A DNA stretch of 37,621 nucleotides, taken from positions 1 to 37,621 of IMG/VR virus record IMGVR_UViG_3300005828_000017, one strand, 5' to 3'. Position 1 is the first letter of the stretch. The number at the start of each line of letters is the position of its first letter. Below are positions 12,426-20,164 of the stretch, piece after piece. The position numbers and the translations under genes are program-made. Source of the DNA: a virus. Under the pieces are notes generated by a model, which had not been told where the DNA came from, did not search any database, and saw only the letters and a program-made list of their open reading frames with translations.

Positions 12426-12775
12426 CAACGAACTGCAGCTTGTGCGGTCAAGAGATGAGCGGCCCGTACCCGCAAAGTCTGGCCGATGCCGTTCAGGCGC
12501 TGATCGACGGACACAACGAGCTGCGCAAGTGTCATCGAGAGAACGAAGAGAAAGAAAAAGAGGATATGACATGGCGCGACCGTCACGACTCTGTTGTTGC
12601 GGCGCGCAATCATTTGAAGCGGCAGATTATCGAGATGCGTGAGGCCGGAGAAAAGCTGCCGGCAGAAAATCGCATGGACGTGATCGCCAGCCTTAGTAAA
12701 GAAGAGCTGATGATCGCACTAAACAAGAGGCTCGCAGAACTTGAGACCGCGCTAAACAAGAGGCTCGCAGAATAA
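12410..12775 (+). CDS. Small coiled-coil protein with N-terminal CxxC, 121 aa
   Basis: The start overlaps the previous gene by 16 bp and has AAGGA upstream. Residues 9-12 form CSLC with a later CH pair near residue 41, a possible zinc site. The rest is helical and strongly charged, including an EKEKE run. The C-terminus contains two copies of ALNKRLAE from a 33-bp tandem duplication. No family recognised. It directly precedes the Cas4-like nuclease, sharing one base (TAATG). Confidence 0.68.
   Translation: MPCKVTTNCSLCGQEMSGPYPQSLADAVQALIDGHNELRKCHRENEEKEKEDMTWRDRHDSVVAARNHLKRQIIEMREAGEKLPAENRMDVIASLSKEELMIALNKRLAELETALNKRLAE
12719..12772 (+). repeat. Tandem 21-bp repeat at a 33-bp interval in a gene end
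   Basis: The 21-base unit at 12719-12739 recurs exactly at 12752-12772. Each copy encodes LNKRLAE, extending a coiled coil by about 11 residues. It looks like a recent in-frame duplication. Confidence 0.85.
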
Positions 12776-13842
12776 TGGCACAGATGCCCGAACCAAAAAA
12801 CACGACGGCCGCCAAGATTCTCAAGTTCTGGGAAGATGGGGCCGAACTCGGATTTCGCGAACATCTTGGCGCCAGCATCATCGGCCGCGCGTGCTCTCGC
12901 GATATCTGGTACTCGTTCCGATGGGTGACCCCGTCGAATTTTCCCGGCCGCATACTCCGCCTGTTCGATCGCGGCAAGCGCGAAGAGGCGGTATTCATTG
13001 CCGAGCTTCAAGGCATTGGTGTCGACGTGAAAGAGACAGACCCCCGAACGGGCGAACAATGGCAATATAGCGCGCACGGCGGCCATTTTGGCGGATCTGG
13101 CGACGGTGTGGCTCTCAGCGGAATACCAGAGGCGCCGAAGTCGCCTCACATTCTTGAGTTCAAGACCCATAACGACAAGAGCTTCAAGCTGCTTGTGAAA
13201 GACGGGGTTCTGAAGGCCAAGCCCGAGCACTATGCTCAGATGCAGGTTTACATGGGTCTCTCTAAAATTGACCGGGCGCTGTACGGTGCGGTCAACAAGA
13301 ATGACGACACTCAGCATTTCGAGCGCGTCGAGTTCGACAAAAAAGATTTCGTTCAGCTAATGGAACGCGCGCGAATGATCATAACCAGCGACGCCCCGCC
13401 GGCGAAGATCTCAGACGACCCCGGCTGGTATCAATGCTCATTCTGCAACCACAAGTCAACGTGCCATAGCACGGTTACCCCGCCCCCGACGTGTCGGTCA
13501 TGCGTGCATGCCACGCCGGTCATTGACGAGGCGGCCGATGCGGTCTGGCGCTGTGAGGCTCACGATGTAAACCTGACCAAAGAGCAGCAGCTCAACGGCT
13601 GCCCCTCGCACGTCTATAGCCCGAAGATGCTAGAAAACTGGGCCGACGCGACTGACGCGATCGACCAGAGCGTCGAGTTCACTGTCAAAGCAACGGGCAA
13701 GCGATTTCTGAACGGCCCGCCGAACGCCGACGGTCTGGCTACATACAGCTCGATCGAGGTTTACCGCTGTCAAGACAAGGCGCTGCTCGGCGACAAGTTC
13801 ATCGACGAGATGAAAACCACGTTCGGGGCGACGGTATGTTAA
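12775..13842 (+). CDS. Cas4-like PD-(D/E)XK exonuclease with Fe-S-type cysteines, 355 aa
   Basis: The nuclease core shows GSGDG with D110, ILEFK with E128 and K130, and YAQMQVY (153-159) with Gln155, the D-ExK-QxxxY layout of RecB/Cas4 nucleases. C40 in GRACSRDIWY plus C221, C224 and C230 (CSFCNHKSTC) match the four-Cys iron-sulphur arrangement of Cas4 and AddB. An added C-terminal part (about 240-355) has a second Cys set (CRSC 240-243, WRCEAHD, NGCPSH) like a zinc ribbon. Phage Cas4-like enzymes are 5'-3' single-strand exonucleases, here likely feeding the Sak4/SSB annealing pathway. No CRISPR array or other cas gene is present. Confidence 0.82.
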   Translation: MAQMPEPKNTTAAKILKFWEDGAELGFREHLGASIIGRACSRDIWYSFRWVTPSNFPGRILRLFDRGKREEAVFIAELQGIGVDVKETDPRTGEQWQYSAHGGHFGGSGDGVALSGIPEAPKSPHILEFKTHNDKSFKLLVKDGVLKAKPEHYAQMQVYMGLSKIDRALYGAVNKNDDTQHFERVEFDKKDFVQLMERARMIITSDAPPAKISDDPGWYQCSFCNHKSTCHSTVTPPPTCRSCVHATPVIDEAADAVWRCEAHDVNLTKEQQLNGCPSHVYSPKMLENWADATDAIDQSVEFTVKATGKRFLNGPPNADGLATYSSIEVYRCQDKALLGDKFIDEMKTTFGATVC

Positions 13843-14246
13843 TCAAAGAGCGCTACTATTTGGCAGAGCTGTTGCTGCCCGGTCTGAAAGACCGCGAGGC
13901 GGTCTATCTTCTCGACCGAGTCCGATGGCGTGCGGCTATCGAGCGGCGTGACAAGGAAATCGAGGCGCTTGCCGCCCGCATTTTCTCCGCAATGCCGGAC
14001 AGCGAGATCACTGAGCCGACGCTCGACGTGTACCACGACCTCAAGCAAGCATGGTTCGACGACGACGAGCTGATATGTTACCGATTCCCGGCGATAGTAA
14101 TCTGCCGACACCGGGGTCAGCAATACTATCTGCGAGAGTCATATAGCCCGCAGATGGCGCTGTTAGTCTGGGACAAGCTGAATATTTTCATACCGTCGCC
14201 AGAGCGTCGGCCTGACTATTACGAGGCGCGAAATGTGGCTAGTTAG
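13836..14246 (+). CDS. Hypothetical protein, 136 aa
   Basis: Overlaps the nuclease gene end by 7 bp. The N-terminal half is helical and charged (ERRDKEIEALAARIFSAM), with a beta-rich second half (ICYRFPAIVICRHRGQQYYL). No catalytic motif or membrane segment. Not recognised. Confidence 0.65.
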   Translation: MLIKERYYLAELLLPGLKDREAVYLLDRVRWRAAIERRDKEIEALAARIFSAMPDSEITEPTLDVYHDLKQAWFDDDELICYRFPAIVICRHRGQQYYLRESYSPQMALLVWDKLNIFIPSPERRPDYYEARNVAS

Positions 14247-14415
14247 GTATTCCGGCCAGTACCCGAAAAAGAAGGTTGTTCAACACAACGGGGTCTTCAG
14301 CACTCGACGAAAGGCCCGGCGGTTCTGTCGAAACCATCAGCTTCATTTTGACAACCTTCAGATAATTCACCCAGACGGCAGTTATGAGCCGTTCAAAACT
14401 GAGAGCGATGTATGA
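14233..14415 (+). CDS. Small basic hypothetical protein, 60 aa
   Basis: Overlaps its upstream neighbour by 14 bp and the next by 4 bp (ATGA). The product is basic with an RRKARRFCRNHQ stretch that may bind nucleic acid. Not recognised. Confidence 0.6.
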   Translation: MWLVRYSGQYPKKKVVQHNGVFSTRRKARRFCRNHQLHFDNLQIIHPDGSYEPFKTESDV

Positions 14416-14663
14416 AAGCAATGACGATAAAAAAGAAGACCTCGGGCACCAGCATGCAGCGATTCACGCTCGCCCAGATATTCAGCGGAAATCAAGACCC
14501 GACCGGCCCGCTGACAGACGAGGCGCTGAAGCTCGACAGTCAGAGGCTTAAAAACCTGCAGCGGGAAAAACTCGAAGCTGACATTGCCGATTTTCTGGCC
14601 GCCGGCGGGAAGATTCAGTCTATTGCGCCCGGCGTCTGCTCGTTCAGTCAAGAGAGTTTGTGA
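14412..14663 (+). CDS. Small phage protein with GGKIQ motif, 83 aa
   Basis: The C-terminal third reads IADFLAAGGKIQSIAPGV. I have seen the FLAxGGKIQxIPxG pattern in many small phage proteins encoded in early regions, some annotated as putative regulators, but no function is established. The N-terminal part is basic (KKKTSG) and the middle helical. It is coupled by ATGA to the gene before and lies 3 bp before thyX. Confidence 0.65.
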   Translation: MKAMTIKKKTSGTSMQRFTLAQIFSGNQDPTGPLTDEALKLDSQRLKNLQREKLEADIADFLAAGGKIQSIAPGVCSFSQESL

Positions 14664-14666
14664 GTT

Positions 14667-15338
14667 ATGGAAGAGAAAAAAGAAGTTCTGAATCACGGCT
14701 TCGTCAGGCTGGTCGATCATATGGGCGGCGACTTGGCCGTCAGCCGCTCGGCTAGGGTCAGTTACGACGCGCCGCCGCGGGCGGAAGATCGGGGATTGAT
14801 CAACTATTTATGGTCGAACGGGCACACCACGCCGTTCGAAAGCACGACCTTCACCTTCGAGGTGATGGCGCCGATCTTCGTGCTGCGTCAATGGCATCGT
14901 CACCGCACGCAAAGCTACAACGAGCTGTCGGCCCGCTATCGAGAGCTGCCCGAGCTGTTCTATGTGCCCGAGCTTGACCAGATCACGACCCAGCACACCG
15001 ACAACAAGCAAATGAGAACCAACGAGCGGCACCCGCATGCGGCCGCGATTCAGGGCTTGATTGTCGCTCGCTGTCGGGAAGCGTTCGTCACTTACAAACA
15101 CATGATCGACGAGGGCTGCCCGCGCGAACTCGCTCGCGGGGTTCTGCCCGTCAACACTTATTCGCATATGTTTTGCACGATGAACATGCTCAACCTGTTC
15201 AGGTTTTTAGGTGAGAGGCTTCACGAGCATGCACAATACGAGATAAGAGTTTACGCTCAGGCAATGCTTGAGCTTGTCGAGCCGATTGCGCCGATCTCTG
15301 TCGAGGTGTTCAGGAGGTCTGCCGATCTTGGAGCTTAG
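14667..15338 (+). CDS. thyX: Flavin-dependent thymidylate synthase ThyX
   Basis: The ThyX signature RHR-X7-S is present as RHRTQSYNELSARY at 78-91, with Ser88 as the conserved residue that positions dUMP. The length (223 aa) is usual for the family. ThyX makes dTMP from dUMP with FAD, NADPH and methylene-tetrahydrofolate as a tetramer. In phages it supplies thymidine nucleotides during rapid replication, independent of the host ThyA. The C-terminus is complete, and the last 11 bp overlap the next gene. There is no sign of an intein or intron. Confidence 0.95.
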   Translation: MEEKKEVLNHGFVRLVDHMGGDLAVSRSARVSYDAPPRAEDRGLINYLWSNGHTTPFESTTFTFEVMAPIFVLRQWHRHRTQSYNELSARYRELPELFYVPELDQITTQHTDNKQMRTNERHPHAAAIQGLIVARCREAFVTYKHMIDEGCPRELARGVLPVNTYSHMFCTMNMLNLFRFLGERLHEHAQYEIRVYAQAMLELVEPIAPISVEVFRRSADLGA

Positions 15339-16989
15339 GGGTTACCAGCACGAGGCGAAAGCGTCGGTCTATAAGTATTTCGAAGAGAAGCAAGGGCACC
15401 CGCTGCTCGTGCTTCCGACCGGCGCCGGCAAGTCGGTGCTGCACGGCGCGTTCTGTGGAGAGGTTCTGACCGCATGGTCCGGCCAGAGAATACTGAGCCT
15501 GACTCATGTCAAAGAGCTGATCGAGCAGAATTCGAGCGTCATGCGAGCGATGTGGCCACATCTCGACATCGGGGTATACAGCGCCAGCCTGCGGAAGCGC
15601 GACAGATTTCAAAGCATGATATTCGCCGGCATTCAGTCGGTACACAACAAGAGCGACCAGCTCGGCGCGTTCGACCTGATCACGGTCGACGAGGCGCATC
15701 TCGTGCCGCACAAAGACGACACGATGTATCGTCGATTTCTTGACGCCCAGTTCGCCCTGAACGACAAGCTCAAGATCATCGGTCTCAGCGCGACCCCGTT
15801 CAGGCTCGATTCTGGTTTTTTGCACACTGGCGACGACGCGCTGTTCACCGACATCTGCTACAACCTGCCGATCACCAGACTGATAAACGAAGGTTACCTC
15901 GTGCCGCTGATCAGCAAGGCCGGGGTTGAGAAGATGAACACCTCGGCGATGAGAACCGTTCGCGGAGATTTCAAAACGGGCGACATGGTCGACGAGGCAA
16001 AGAGAATCATGGCCGGCGCGTGCGAAGAGATCTTCGCCTATGGCCACGACCGCGAGGCATGGTTGATCTTTTGCCCCGGCGTAGAGTACGCCGAAGAGGT
16101 TGCGGCCCATATGCGCGATGTCTACAAGGTTCGCGCTGAGTGCCTGCACGGCAAGACGCCGAGAGATGAGCGCGAGCGTATCATCGAGCAATTCAAGGCC
16201 GGGCAGATAAAGTGCCTGACAAACTGCGATATATTGACGACCGGATTCGACGCCCCGGTGTGCGATATGATCGCATTCTTGAGGCCGACAAAATCTGCAA
16301 GCTTATATATTCAAATGTGCGGCCGCGGCATGCGCTTGAACGAAGAGGCGGGGAAAACCGATTGTCTGGTTCTTGACTTCGCCGGCAACGTCTCTCTGCA
16401 CGGCCCGGTCGACACGATCAATATTGTTGACAAGATATCCGGCCAGAAAGGCGAGGTCGAACTCGAAGGCGCTACCCCGACAAAAGACTGCCCAGAGTGT
16501 AACGCGATCGTCAGCGTTCAGACCAGAATCTGCCCGTTCTGTCATTACGTCTGGCCGCCAAAGCACGACATAACGGCGAACTCGCAAGCGATCATCAGCA
16601 CACTGGCGAAGCCTGAGATTCTGCGCGTCGACGAGATTAGCTATCGGCTGCACACAAAGCCGGGCAAGCCCGACAGCATGAGAGTCACGTATCGGTGCGG
16701 CATGAGGTTCGTCGACGAATGGGTCTGCCCAGATCATGACGGCTTTGCGAAACGAAACTCGATCAAATGGCTGGTCGGCCGCGGCATGGACCGATGGACA
16801 GCCGAAGCGTCAACGGTCGAGACGTGTCTGAAGGATCAAAAATTCTTTCGCCGGCCGACGACCATCGAGGTCAGGCAAGACGGCAAATTCGATCGCATCG
16901 TGAGCTACGGTTACGAACCGGTCATCGAAAAACCCGCCGGCCCAGACTGGGAAGACACAATACCCTTTGATCAGGAGATATCTCTTTGA
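15328..16989 (+). CDS. Superfamily 2 DEAH-type helicase with zinc finger, TTG start, 553 aa
   Basis: I place the start at TTG 15328, with AGGAGGT at 15312-15318. The upstream in-frame start at 15268 has no such site and gives an Arg/Ser-rich N-terminus. From the TTG, the protein has motif I PTGAGKS at 30-36, motif II DEAH at 121-124, motif III SATPF at 154-158 and motif VI QMCGRGMR at 329-336. CPEC (388-391) and CPFC (402-405) form a zinc ribbon, followed by a C-terminal domain of unknown role. This is the Rad25/UvsW-like helicase architecture common in phages, active in fork remodelling and recombination. The gene overlaps thyX by 11 bp. Confidence 0.9.
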   Translation: MELRGYQHEAKASVYKYFEEKQGHPLLVLPTGAGKSVLHGAFCGEVLTAWSGQRILSLTHVKELIEQNSSVMRAMWPHLDIGVYSASLRKRDRFQSMIFAGIQSVHNKSDQLGAFDLITVDEAHLVPHKDDTMYRRFLDAQFALNDKLKIIGLSATPFRLDSGFLHTGDDALFTDICYNLPITRLINEGYLVPLISKAGVEKMNTSAMRTVRGDFKTGDMVDEAKRIMAGACEEIFAYGHDREAWLIFCPGVEYAEEVAAHMRDVYKVRAECLHGKTPRDERERIIEQFKAGQIKCLTNCDILTTGFDAPVCDMIAFLRPTKSASLYIQMCGRGMRLNEEAGKTDCLVLDFAGNVSLHGPVDTINIVDKISGQKGEVELEGATPTKDCPECNAIVSVQTRICPFCHYVWPPKHDITANSQAIISTLAKPEILRVDEISYRLHTKPGKPDSMRVTYRCGMRFVDEWVCPDHDGFAKRNSIKWLVGRGMDRWTAEASTVETCLKDQKFFRRPTTIEVRQDGKFDRIVSYGYEPVIEKPAGPDWEDTIPFDQEISL

Positions 16990-17372
16990 ATATAGTCACG
17001 CAAGAAGATGACCTCGGCTGCGGAATAGCCTGCGTCGCAATGGTTGCCGGCATCAGTTACGAAGAGGCGGCGGGCATCATGCCGGCACACTGTCGAACCG
17101 GAACGTTCAGAATCGACCAGATCGTCGCTCTCACATCTCTCGGGTTTCGGTGCATTCACTACTTGCCGGCCCAGATGGCGCCCGGCCGCGTGTTCATTAT
17201 CGGCGTTCCTTCTCTAAATTTGGTCGGCAGCTCGCACGACATCGTCGTCGACTGGTCAGATCCAGATGTCGGCGCGTTTCTCTTAGACCCGAATATCGGC
17301 CGCAATCGCAGGATATACGGGCAAGATGCCAGCCTGAAAAGTTACTGCGAGGTGGTCGAGGTCTTGAGATGA
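16986..17372 (+). CDS. C39-like papain-fold cysteine peptidase, 128 aa
   Basis: TTG 16986 shares TTGA with the helicase stop and has AGGAG 8 nt upstream. Gln6 and Cys12 (QEDDLGCG) match the oxyanion Gln and nucleophile of C39 peptidases. His84 (SSHDIVVDW) and Asp101 (FLLDPN) complete the usual Cys-His-Asp layout at family spacing. The size is that of a lone C39 domain. There is no transporter or signal peptide, so it should act in the host cytoplasm. Its substrate is unknown; candidates are host regulators or defence proteins. The fold call is good, the activity unproved. Confidence 0.72.
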   Translation: MNIVTQEDDLGCGIACVAMVAGISYEEAAGIMPAHCRTGTFRIDQIVALTSLGFRCIHYLPAQMAPGRVFIIGVPSLNLVGSSHDIVVDWSDPDVGAFLLDPNIGRNRRIYGQDASLKSYCEVVEVLR

Positions 17373-17986
17373 CCAAGCCGACCGGCCGGCGAGGGCTGCA
17401 ATACGTGCCGAAAGAGGGCCGGGTCGAAGATTCAGGCCGGGTCGAGCAGTACAGAGACCTGATCTTCGCCATCGGTCAGCGATTTATTACCCCCGACTCT
17501 GCGTACAATTACCACGGGGTCGACAAGGTCGCGGAAATGATCGGCATCGGGTACGGCACGATGAAGCAACGCATTGTCGGTCGCATGCGGATCTCTAACG
17601 AGATGATGGCCGCCGCAAAATGGTGGGCAAGCGAGACCGATGCGTCGATGATGATGGACCCAGACCAGCCGCATGATCGAACGTTGACCAGATCAAGCCT
17701 GTTGATGATGCTCCCGCCCGTCGATTCGTTCTCCCTCGACATGGTCGTCGGGCTGGTCAGGTATCGCGGATTCAAGACGGCCGAAAAAGCGATACACGCC
17801 AGCCTCGCCAGACTGGTCGAAGATAAATCGGTCGACAAGCTGGGTCGAGGGTTCTACCAAGTCAGACCACGTCGGACCTGCAGCATGCCGGAGTGCGCTA
17901 AGAGGCACCACGCGCGCGGGCTTTGCCGAAACCACTGGATCATGATGTATCGAGCAGACGCGCTAGACCTGTTCCCGACCGGATAG
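17369..17986 (+). CDS. Putative DNA-binding protein with HTH, winged-helix and zinc motifs, 205 aa
   Basis: ATG 17369 shares ATGA with the peptidase stop; the longer frame from 17150 runs through that gene in another phase. Residues 51-70 (VDKVAEMIGIGYGTMKQRI) look like an HTH. Residues 125-165 resemble a winged helix. The C-terminus has C171, C176, C186 and H189 (CSMPEC, ARGLCRNH), the zinc knuckle often attached to phage HNH and DNA-binding proteins. No HNH catalytic motif is present. A role as a transcription regulator is inferred, perhaps switching between early and late genes. Confidence 0.68.
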   Translation: MTKPTGRRGLQYVPKEGRVEDSGRVEQYRDLIFAIGQRFITPDSAYNYHGVDKVAEMIGIGYGTMKQRIVGRMRISNEMMAAAKWWASETDASMMMDPDQPHDRTLTRSSLLMMLPPVDSFSLDMVVGLVRYRGFKTAEKAIHASLARLVEDKSVDKLGRGFYQVRPRRTCSMPECAKRHHARGLCRNHWIMMYRADALDLFPTG

Positions 17987-18444
17987 TGAACGAACTTTTC
18001 ATTCAGCAGCGGCTCTACTGGCAGATCGGGGTCAAGCGCGAATATTGCATGCCGAACGTGTTTCTCTATGGGAGAAACGAAAGCGACTTCGTCACGCTCA
18101 CCCGCGCCGGATATGTTGACGAGTATGAAGTCAAGATCAGCCGATCAGATTTTCAAGCCGACAAGAAAAAGCATCGCCATGACCACTACACGCGAGGCCA
18201 CAAGCTTGAGTCTATAGTCAAGGGTCTGCCCAATAGGTTCTGGTATGTGGTGCCAGAGGGGCTGATCGAGACTCATGAGGTTCCGGTTTATGCTGGGCTG
18301 TTGTATGTCAGAGAAAACGGGTTCATAATCCAATGTCGGGCAGCTCCAAAGCTGCACAACAATAAAGCCGGCCCAAGCATTCCAGAGCGGATACTGCGCG
18401 CCGGCTACTTCCGACACATGGCAAAATGGGCGAGAAAGCATTGA
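17986..18444 (+). CDS. MmcB-like PD-(D/E)XK nuclease-fold protein, 152 aa
   Basis: I choose GTG 17986, which shares one base with the upstream stop (TAGTG); the earlier in-frame start would overlap the previous gene by 64 bp. Asp34 (SDFV) with Glu48 and Lys50 (EYEVKIS) gives the D-ExK catalytic pattern. The SDFQADKKKH helix and the RFWYVVPEGLI and VPVYAGLLYV strands match the MmcB family. MmcB-like proteins are tied to DNA damage repair in bacteria, and phage copies are found in replication regions. It likely cleaves or recognises unusual DNA; partner and substrate are unknown. Confidence 0.78.
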   Translation: MNELFIQQRLYWQIGVKREYCMPNVFLYGRNESDFVTLTRAGYVDEYEVKISRSDFQADKKKHRHDHYTRGHKLESIVKGLPNRFWYVVPEGLIETHEVPVYAGLLYVRENGFIIQCRAAPKLHNNKAGPSIPERILRAGYFRHMAKWARKH

Positions 18445-18785
18445 ATCAATGGCGGCATGTCGATGAGCCGGGCACTAAAAAGGCGCCGGGCGACCGGCAC
18501 GTTCTGATCGCCCGGCCGAGCGGGTTCATCAATACCCCGTGGGAAGTTCGCACGGCGCTCAATGACCCGCTGCGCGGCTGGGTCGACCCCGGCGGCAATC
18601 GGTTAAGCGAGAGCGGGGCCGAGCCTGTATACTGGCAAGAGGCGCCAGAGCAGCCGGGCTGCAAAAATTGCCTGAACTATTCAGGCGGGTACAAGGCACC
18701 TCGATGCGAGGCGGCTGATCGCGAGATCCCGCCAGAGGTTGTCGACCTCGGCTGCGAGCACTTTCTCGGAGACATACCGTTTTGA
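18426..18785 (+). CDS. Hypothetical protein with C-terminal zinc-ribbon-like module, 119 aa
   Basis: Overlaps the previous gene by 19 bp. The C-terminal 45 residues carry CKNC, RCEA and GCEHFL, a CxxC...C...C pattern that also occurs at the end of the Cas4-like nuclease (CRSC, RCEA, GCPSH). The N-terminal half (GTKKAPGDRHVLIARPSGF) is not recognised. The shared module may let the two proteins contact the same partner or DNA form. Only its Cys pattern supports zinc binding. Confidence 0.65.
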   Translation: MGEKALNQWRHVDEPGTKKAPGDRHVLIARPSGFINTPWEVRTALNDPLRGWVDPGGNRLSESGAEPVYWQEAPEQPGCKNCLNYSGGYKAPRCEAADREIPPEVVDLGCEHFLGDIPF

Positions 18786-19102
18786 CCGGCCAAATATACA
18801 GCGATCAGCCACCAATCGACCTTGAGTATGGGGTCAATTTCAGATCGCCGAGATCGCAAATTGAGCTTCAGGCCGCTGTCATGAACACGCTGGCAACCAG
18901 TCGCATCTGGCTGAACGGCTATCACTGCGTCAGGCCGAGCGACGAGTTTCTGAAGGATCTCGGCGCGACCGTGCTGACCCTGATCAACCATCAGGGCAAC
19001 TTGCTCCCCAGCCTGAACTGGGCAGAGAAAAACCCGCACGCGCCATTGAGTCAGGCTCAGCTCGACAACCCGGCGCTGTACCTGAAGATCATAAAGTCGT
19101 GA
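18782..19102 (+). CDS. Hypothetical protein, 106 aa (last gene of the rightward block)
   Basis: Starts at TTG 18782, sharing TTGA with the upstream stop, with GGAG about 11 nt upstream. The product is soluble with no recognised motif; a Trp/Tyr-rich stretch (RIWLNGYHCV) is notable. It ends facing a convergent minus-strand gene 150 bp away. Confidence 0.6.
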   Translation: MTGQIYSDQPPIDLEYGVNFRSPRSQIELQAAVMNTLATSRIWLNGYHCVRPSDEFLKDLGATVLTLINHQGNLLPSLNWAEKNPHAPLSQAQLDNPALYLKIIKS

Positions 19103-19253
19103 AATTCGCCAAAATGTGGCATATTTGACCATGCCTCTGAGACGCTCTGAGAGCGCCTGTAAGCGACGATCGCGCAAGCCGCACAGACGCACGCCCTAAC
19201 GCGCGCCTGCCAGCGGCGAAGGCGGGGAACCAGCCTGCTGCCGCCGTCTCGGG
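19103..19253. other. Convergent intergenic region
   Basis: This 151-bp gap separates the end of the rightward block from the end of a leftward one. It holds a short perfect hairpin CGCTC-TGA-GAGCG and a weaker GGCAT/ATGCC stem soon after the 19102 stop. There is no T-run on either strand, so a classical intrinsic terminator is not visible; Rho or the hairpins may end transcription. Confidence 0.5.
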
Positions 19254-19532
19254 TCATAGCGCAAAACTGGAAACAAAAGCCAAATTTGCCAGGGTCGCGA
19301 ACTTGGCGATGACCAGAACGACGAGCCGCGTCAGTATCTGACGGTCGCCCCGGTACTCGACCACGTCGAGCGTCGTCTCGGTGACGCTGGTGACCTTGTA
19401 AAGCCTGCTCTCTTGCAGCCACGACCAGACAATCCCGCCGTCGGCCGCGACCGCGTATTGCCGGTCGCTCTCGACCCGTATGATGTCGCCCTTTCTGAAG
19501 CCATCCGTCTGCATGGTGACTGTTGTGCTCAT
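19254..19532 (-). CDS. Small protein with C-terminal hydrophobic segment, 92 aa
   Basis: The N-terminal two thirds is a beta-rich soluble part (GDIIRVESDRQYAVAADGG; LYKVTSVTETTLDVVEY) like a small SH3-type barrel. The C-terminus (LVVLVIAKFATLANLAFV) is hydrophobic and may be a membrane helix. The start overlaps the upstream stop (ATGA). It is the last gene of the second early cluster. Not recognised. Confidence 0.62.
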   Translation of the reverse strand: MSTTVTMQTDGFRKGDIIRVESDRQYAVAADGGIVWSWLQESRLYKVTSVTETTLDVVEYRGDRQILTRLVVLVIAKFATLANLAFVSSFAL

Positions 19533-19846
19533 TTTTCGAATCTCACGTTTTGAGTCGCCTCGTCGATAACGAGCCAGCCCAGTGTGCGGCAGTTTGCCGG
19601 ATCTTCATGCTTGCGGTCGAATGCGTTCGACCCGAGCTTGATGTTTGAGAGGTGAAAGCGCTTGTTGTACGGTATGGTCAGCGCCGGCGTATCTCTGGGT
19701 TTCGGCCCGACGCGGGCATAGATCCGCAAATACCGCTCTTTGCGAACCTCGCAGCCTTCGGCTAAGAGGTCGCGGTCGACCATCTGTCTCGGTTTCTCCG
19801 CAAAAATTGCGGCGATTATGCCCCGTATACTACGCATCAGTATCAT
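19529..19846 (-). CDS. Hypothetical protein, about 105 aa
   Basis: I choose ATG 19846, with GGTGAG about 5 nt upstream. ATG 19837 is possible, and the longer frame from 19942 lies within the upstream gene. The product is basic with beta strands (YLRIYARVGPKPRD) and no recognised motif. The start lies inside the end of the upstream gene, indicating translational coupling. Confidence 0.6.
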   Translation of the reverse strand: MILMRSIRGIIAAIFAEKPRQMVDRDLLAEGCEVRKERYLRIYARVGPKPRDTPALTIPYNKRFHLSNIKLGSNAFDRKHEDPANCRTLGWLVIDEATQNVRFEK

Positions 19847-20162
19847 CGAACTCACCAGACCTGAGCCGCCTGACCAGATCTTCGAGCGTGTCTGCCATCT
19901 TCTCGCGATCGTATCCGTACTCGTGGCTGATGATCTCTTCAAACGAGATGACCTGCCTTGCTATCGGCTCGGCTTGGCTATTTTCGGAGTCGTTTAGCCA
20001 GATCGTGATCGAGTCGCCGCCGGGCATGAGATCGAACGTCATGCTCTCGAACATGCGCGCAAGATACTGGCGAACCGCCTGCTCAATCGCGTTCGTCAGT
20101 TCGCTGTCGAATCCCCAGTCGTCGAAATTGTAATACCCGCTCTCGAATTTTTTCTCACTCAT
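19830..20162 (-). CDS. Acidic hypothetical protein, 110 aa
   Basis: A Glu/Asp-rich, helical protein with aromatic residues near the N-terminus (YYNFDDWGF). It lies 2 bp after the upstream gene. No family recognised. The high acidity again makes a DNA-mimic or inhibitor role conceivable, without direct evidence. Confidence 0.65.
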   Translation of the reverse strand: MSEKKFESGYYNFDDWGFDSELTNAIEQAVRQYLARMFESMTFDLMPGGDSITIWLNDSENSQAEPIARQVISFEEIISHEYGYDREKMADTLEDLVRRLRSGEFDDTDA

Positions 20163-20164
20163 CG

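Noticed and set aside
12775-13842. CRISPR-Cas adaptation role for the Cas4-like protein
   Set aside because: No repeats with regular spacers and no other cas-like gene were seen; lone Cas4-like nucleases are common in phages.
15268-15327. Upstream start for the SF2 helicase
   Set aside because: It would overlap thyX by 71 bp, gives an Arg/Ser-rich N-terminus and lacks the AGGAGGT that precedes TTG 15328.
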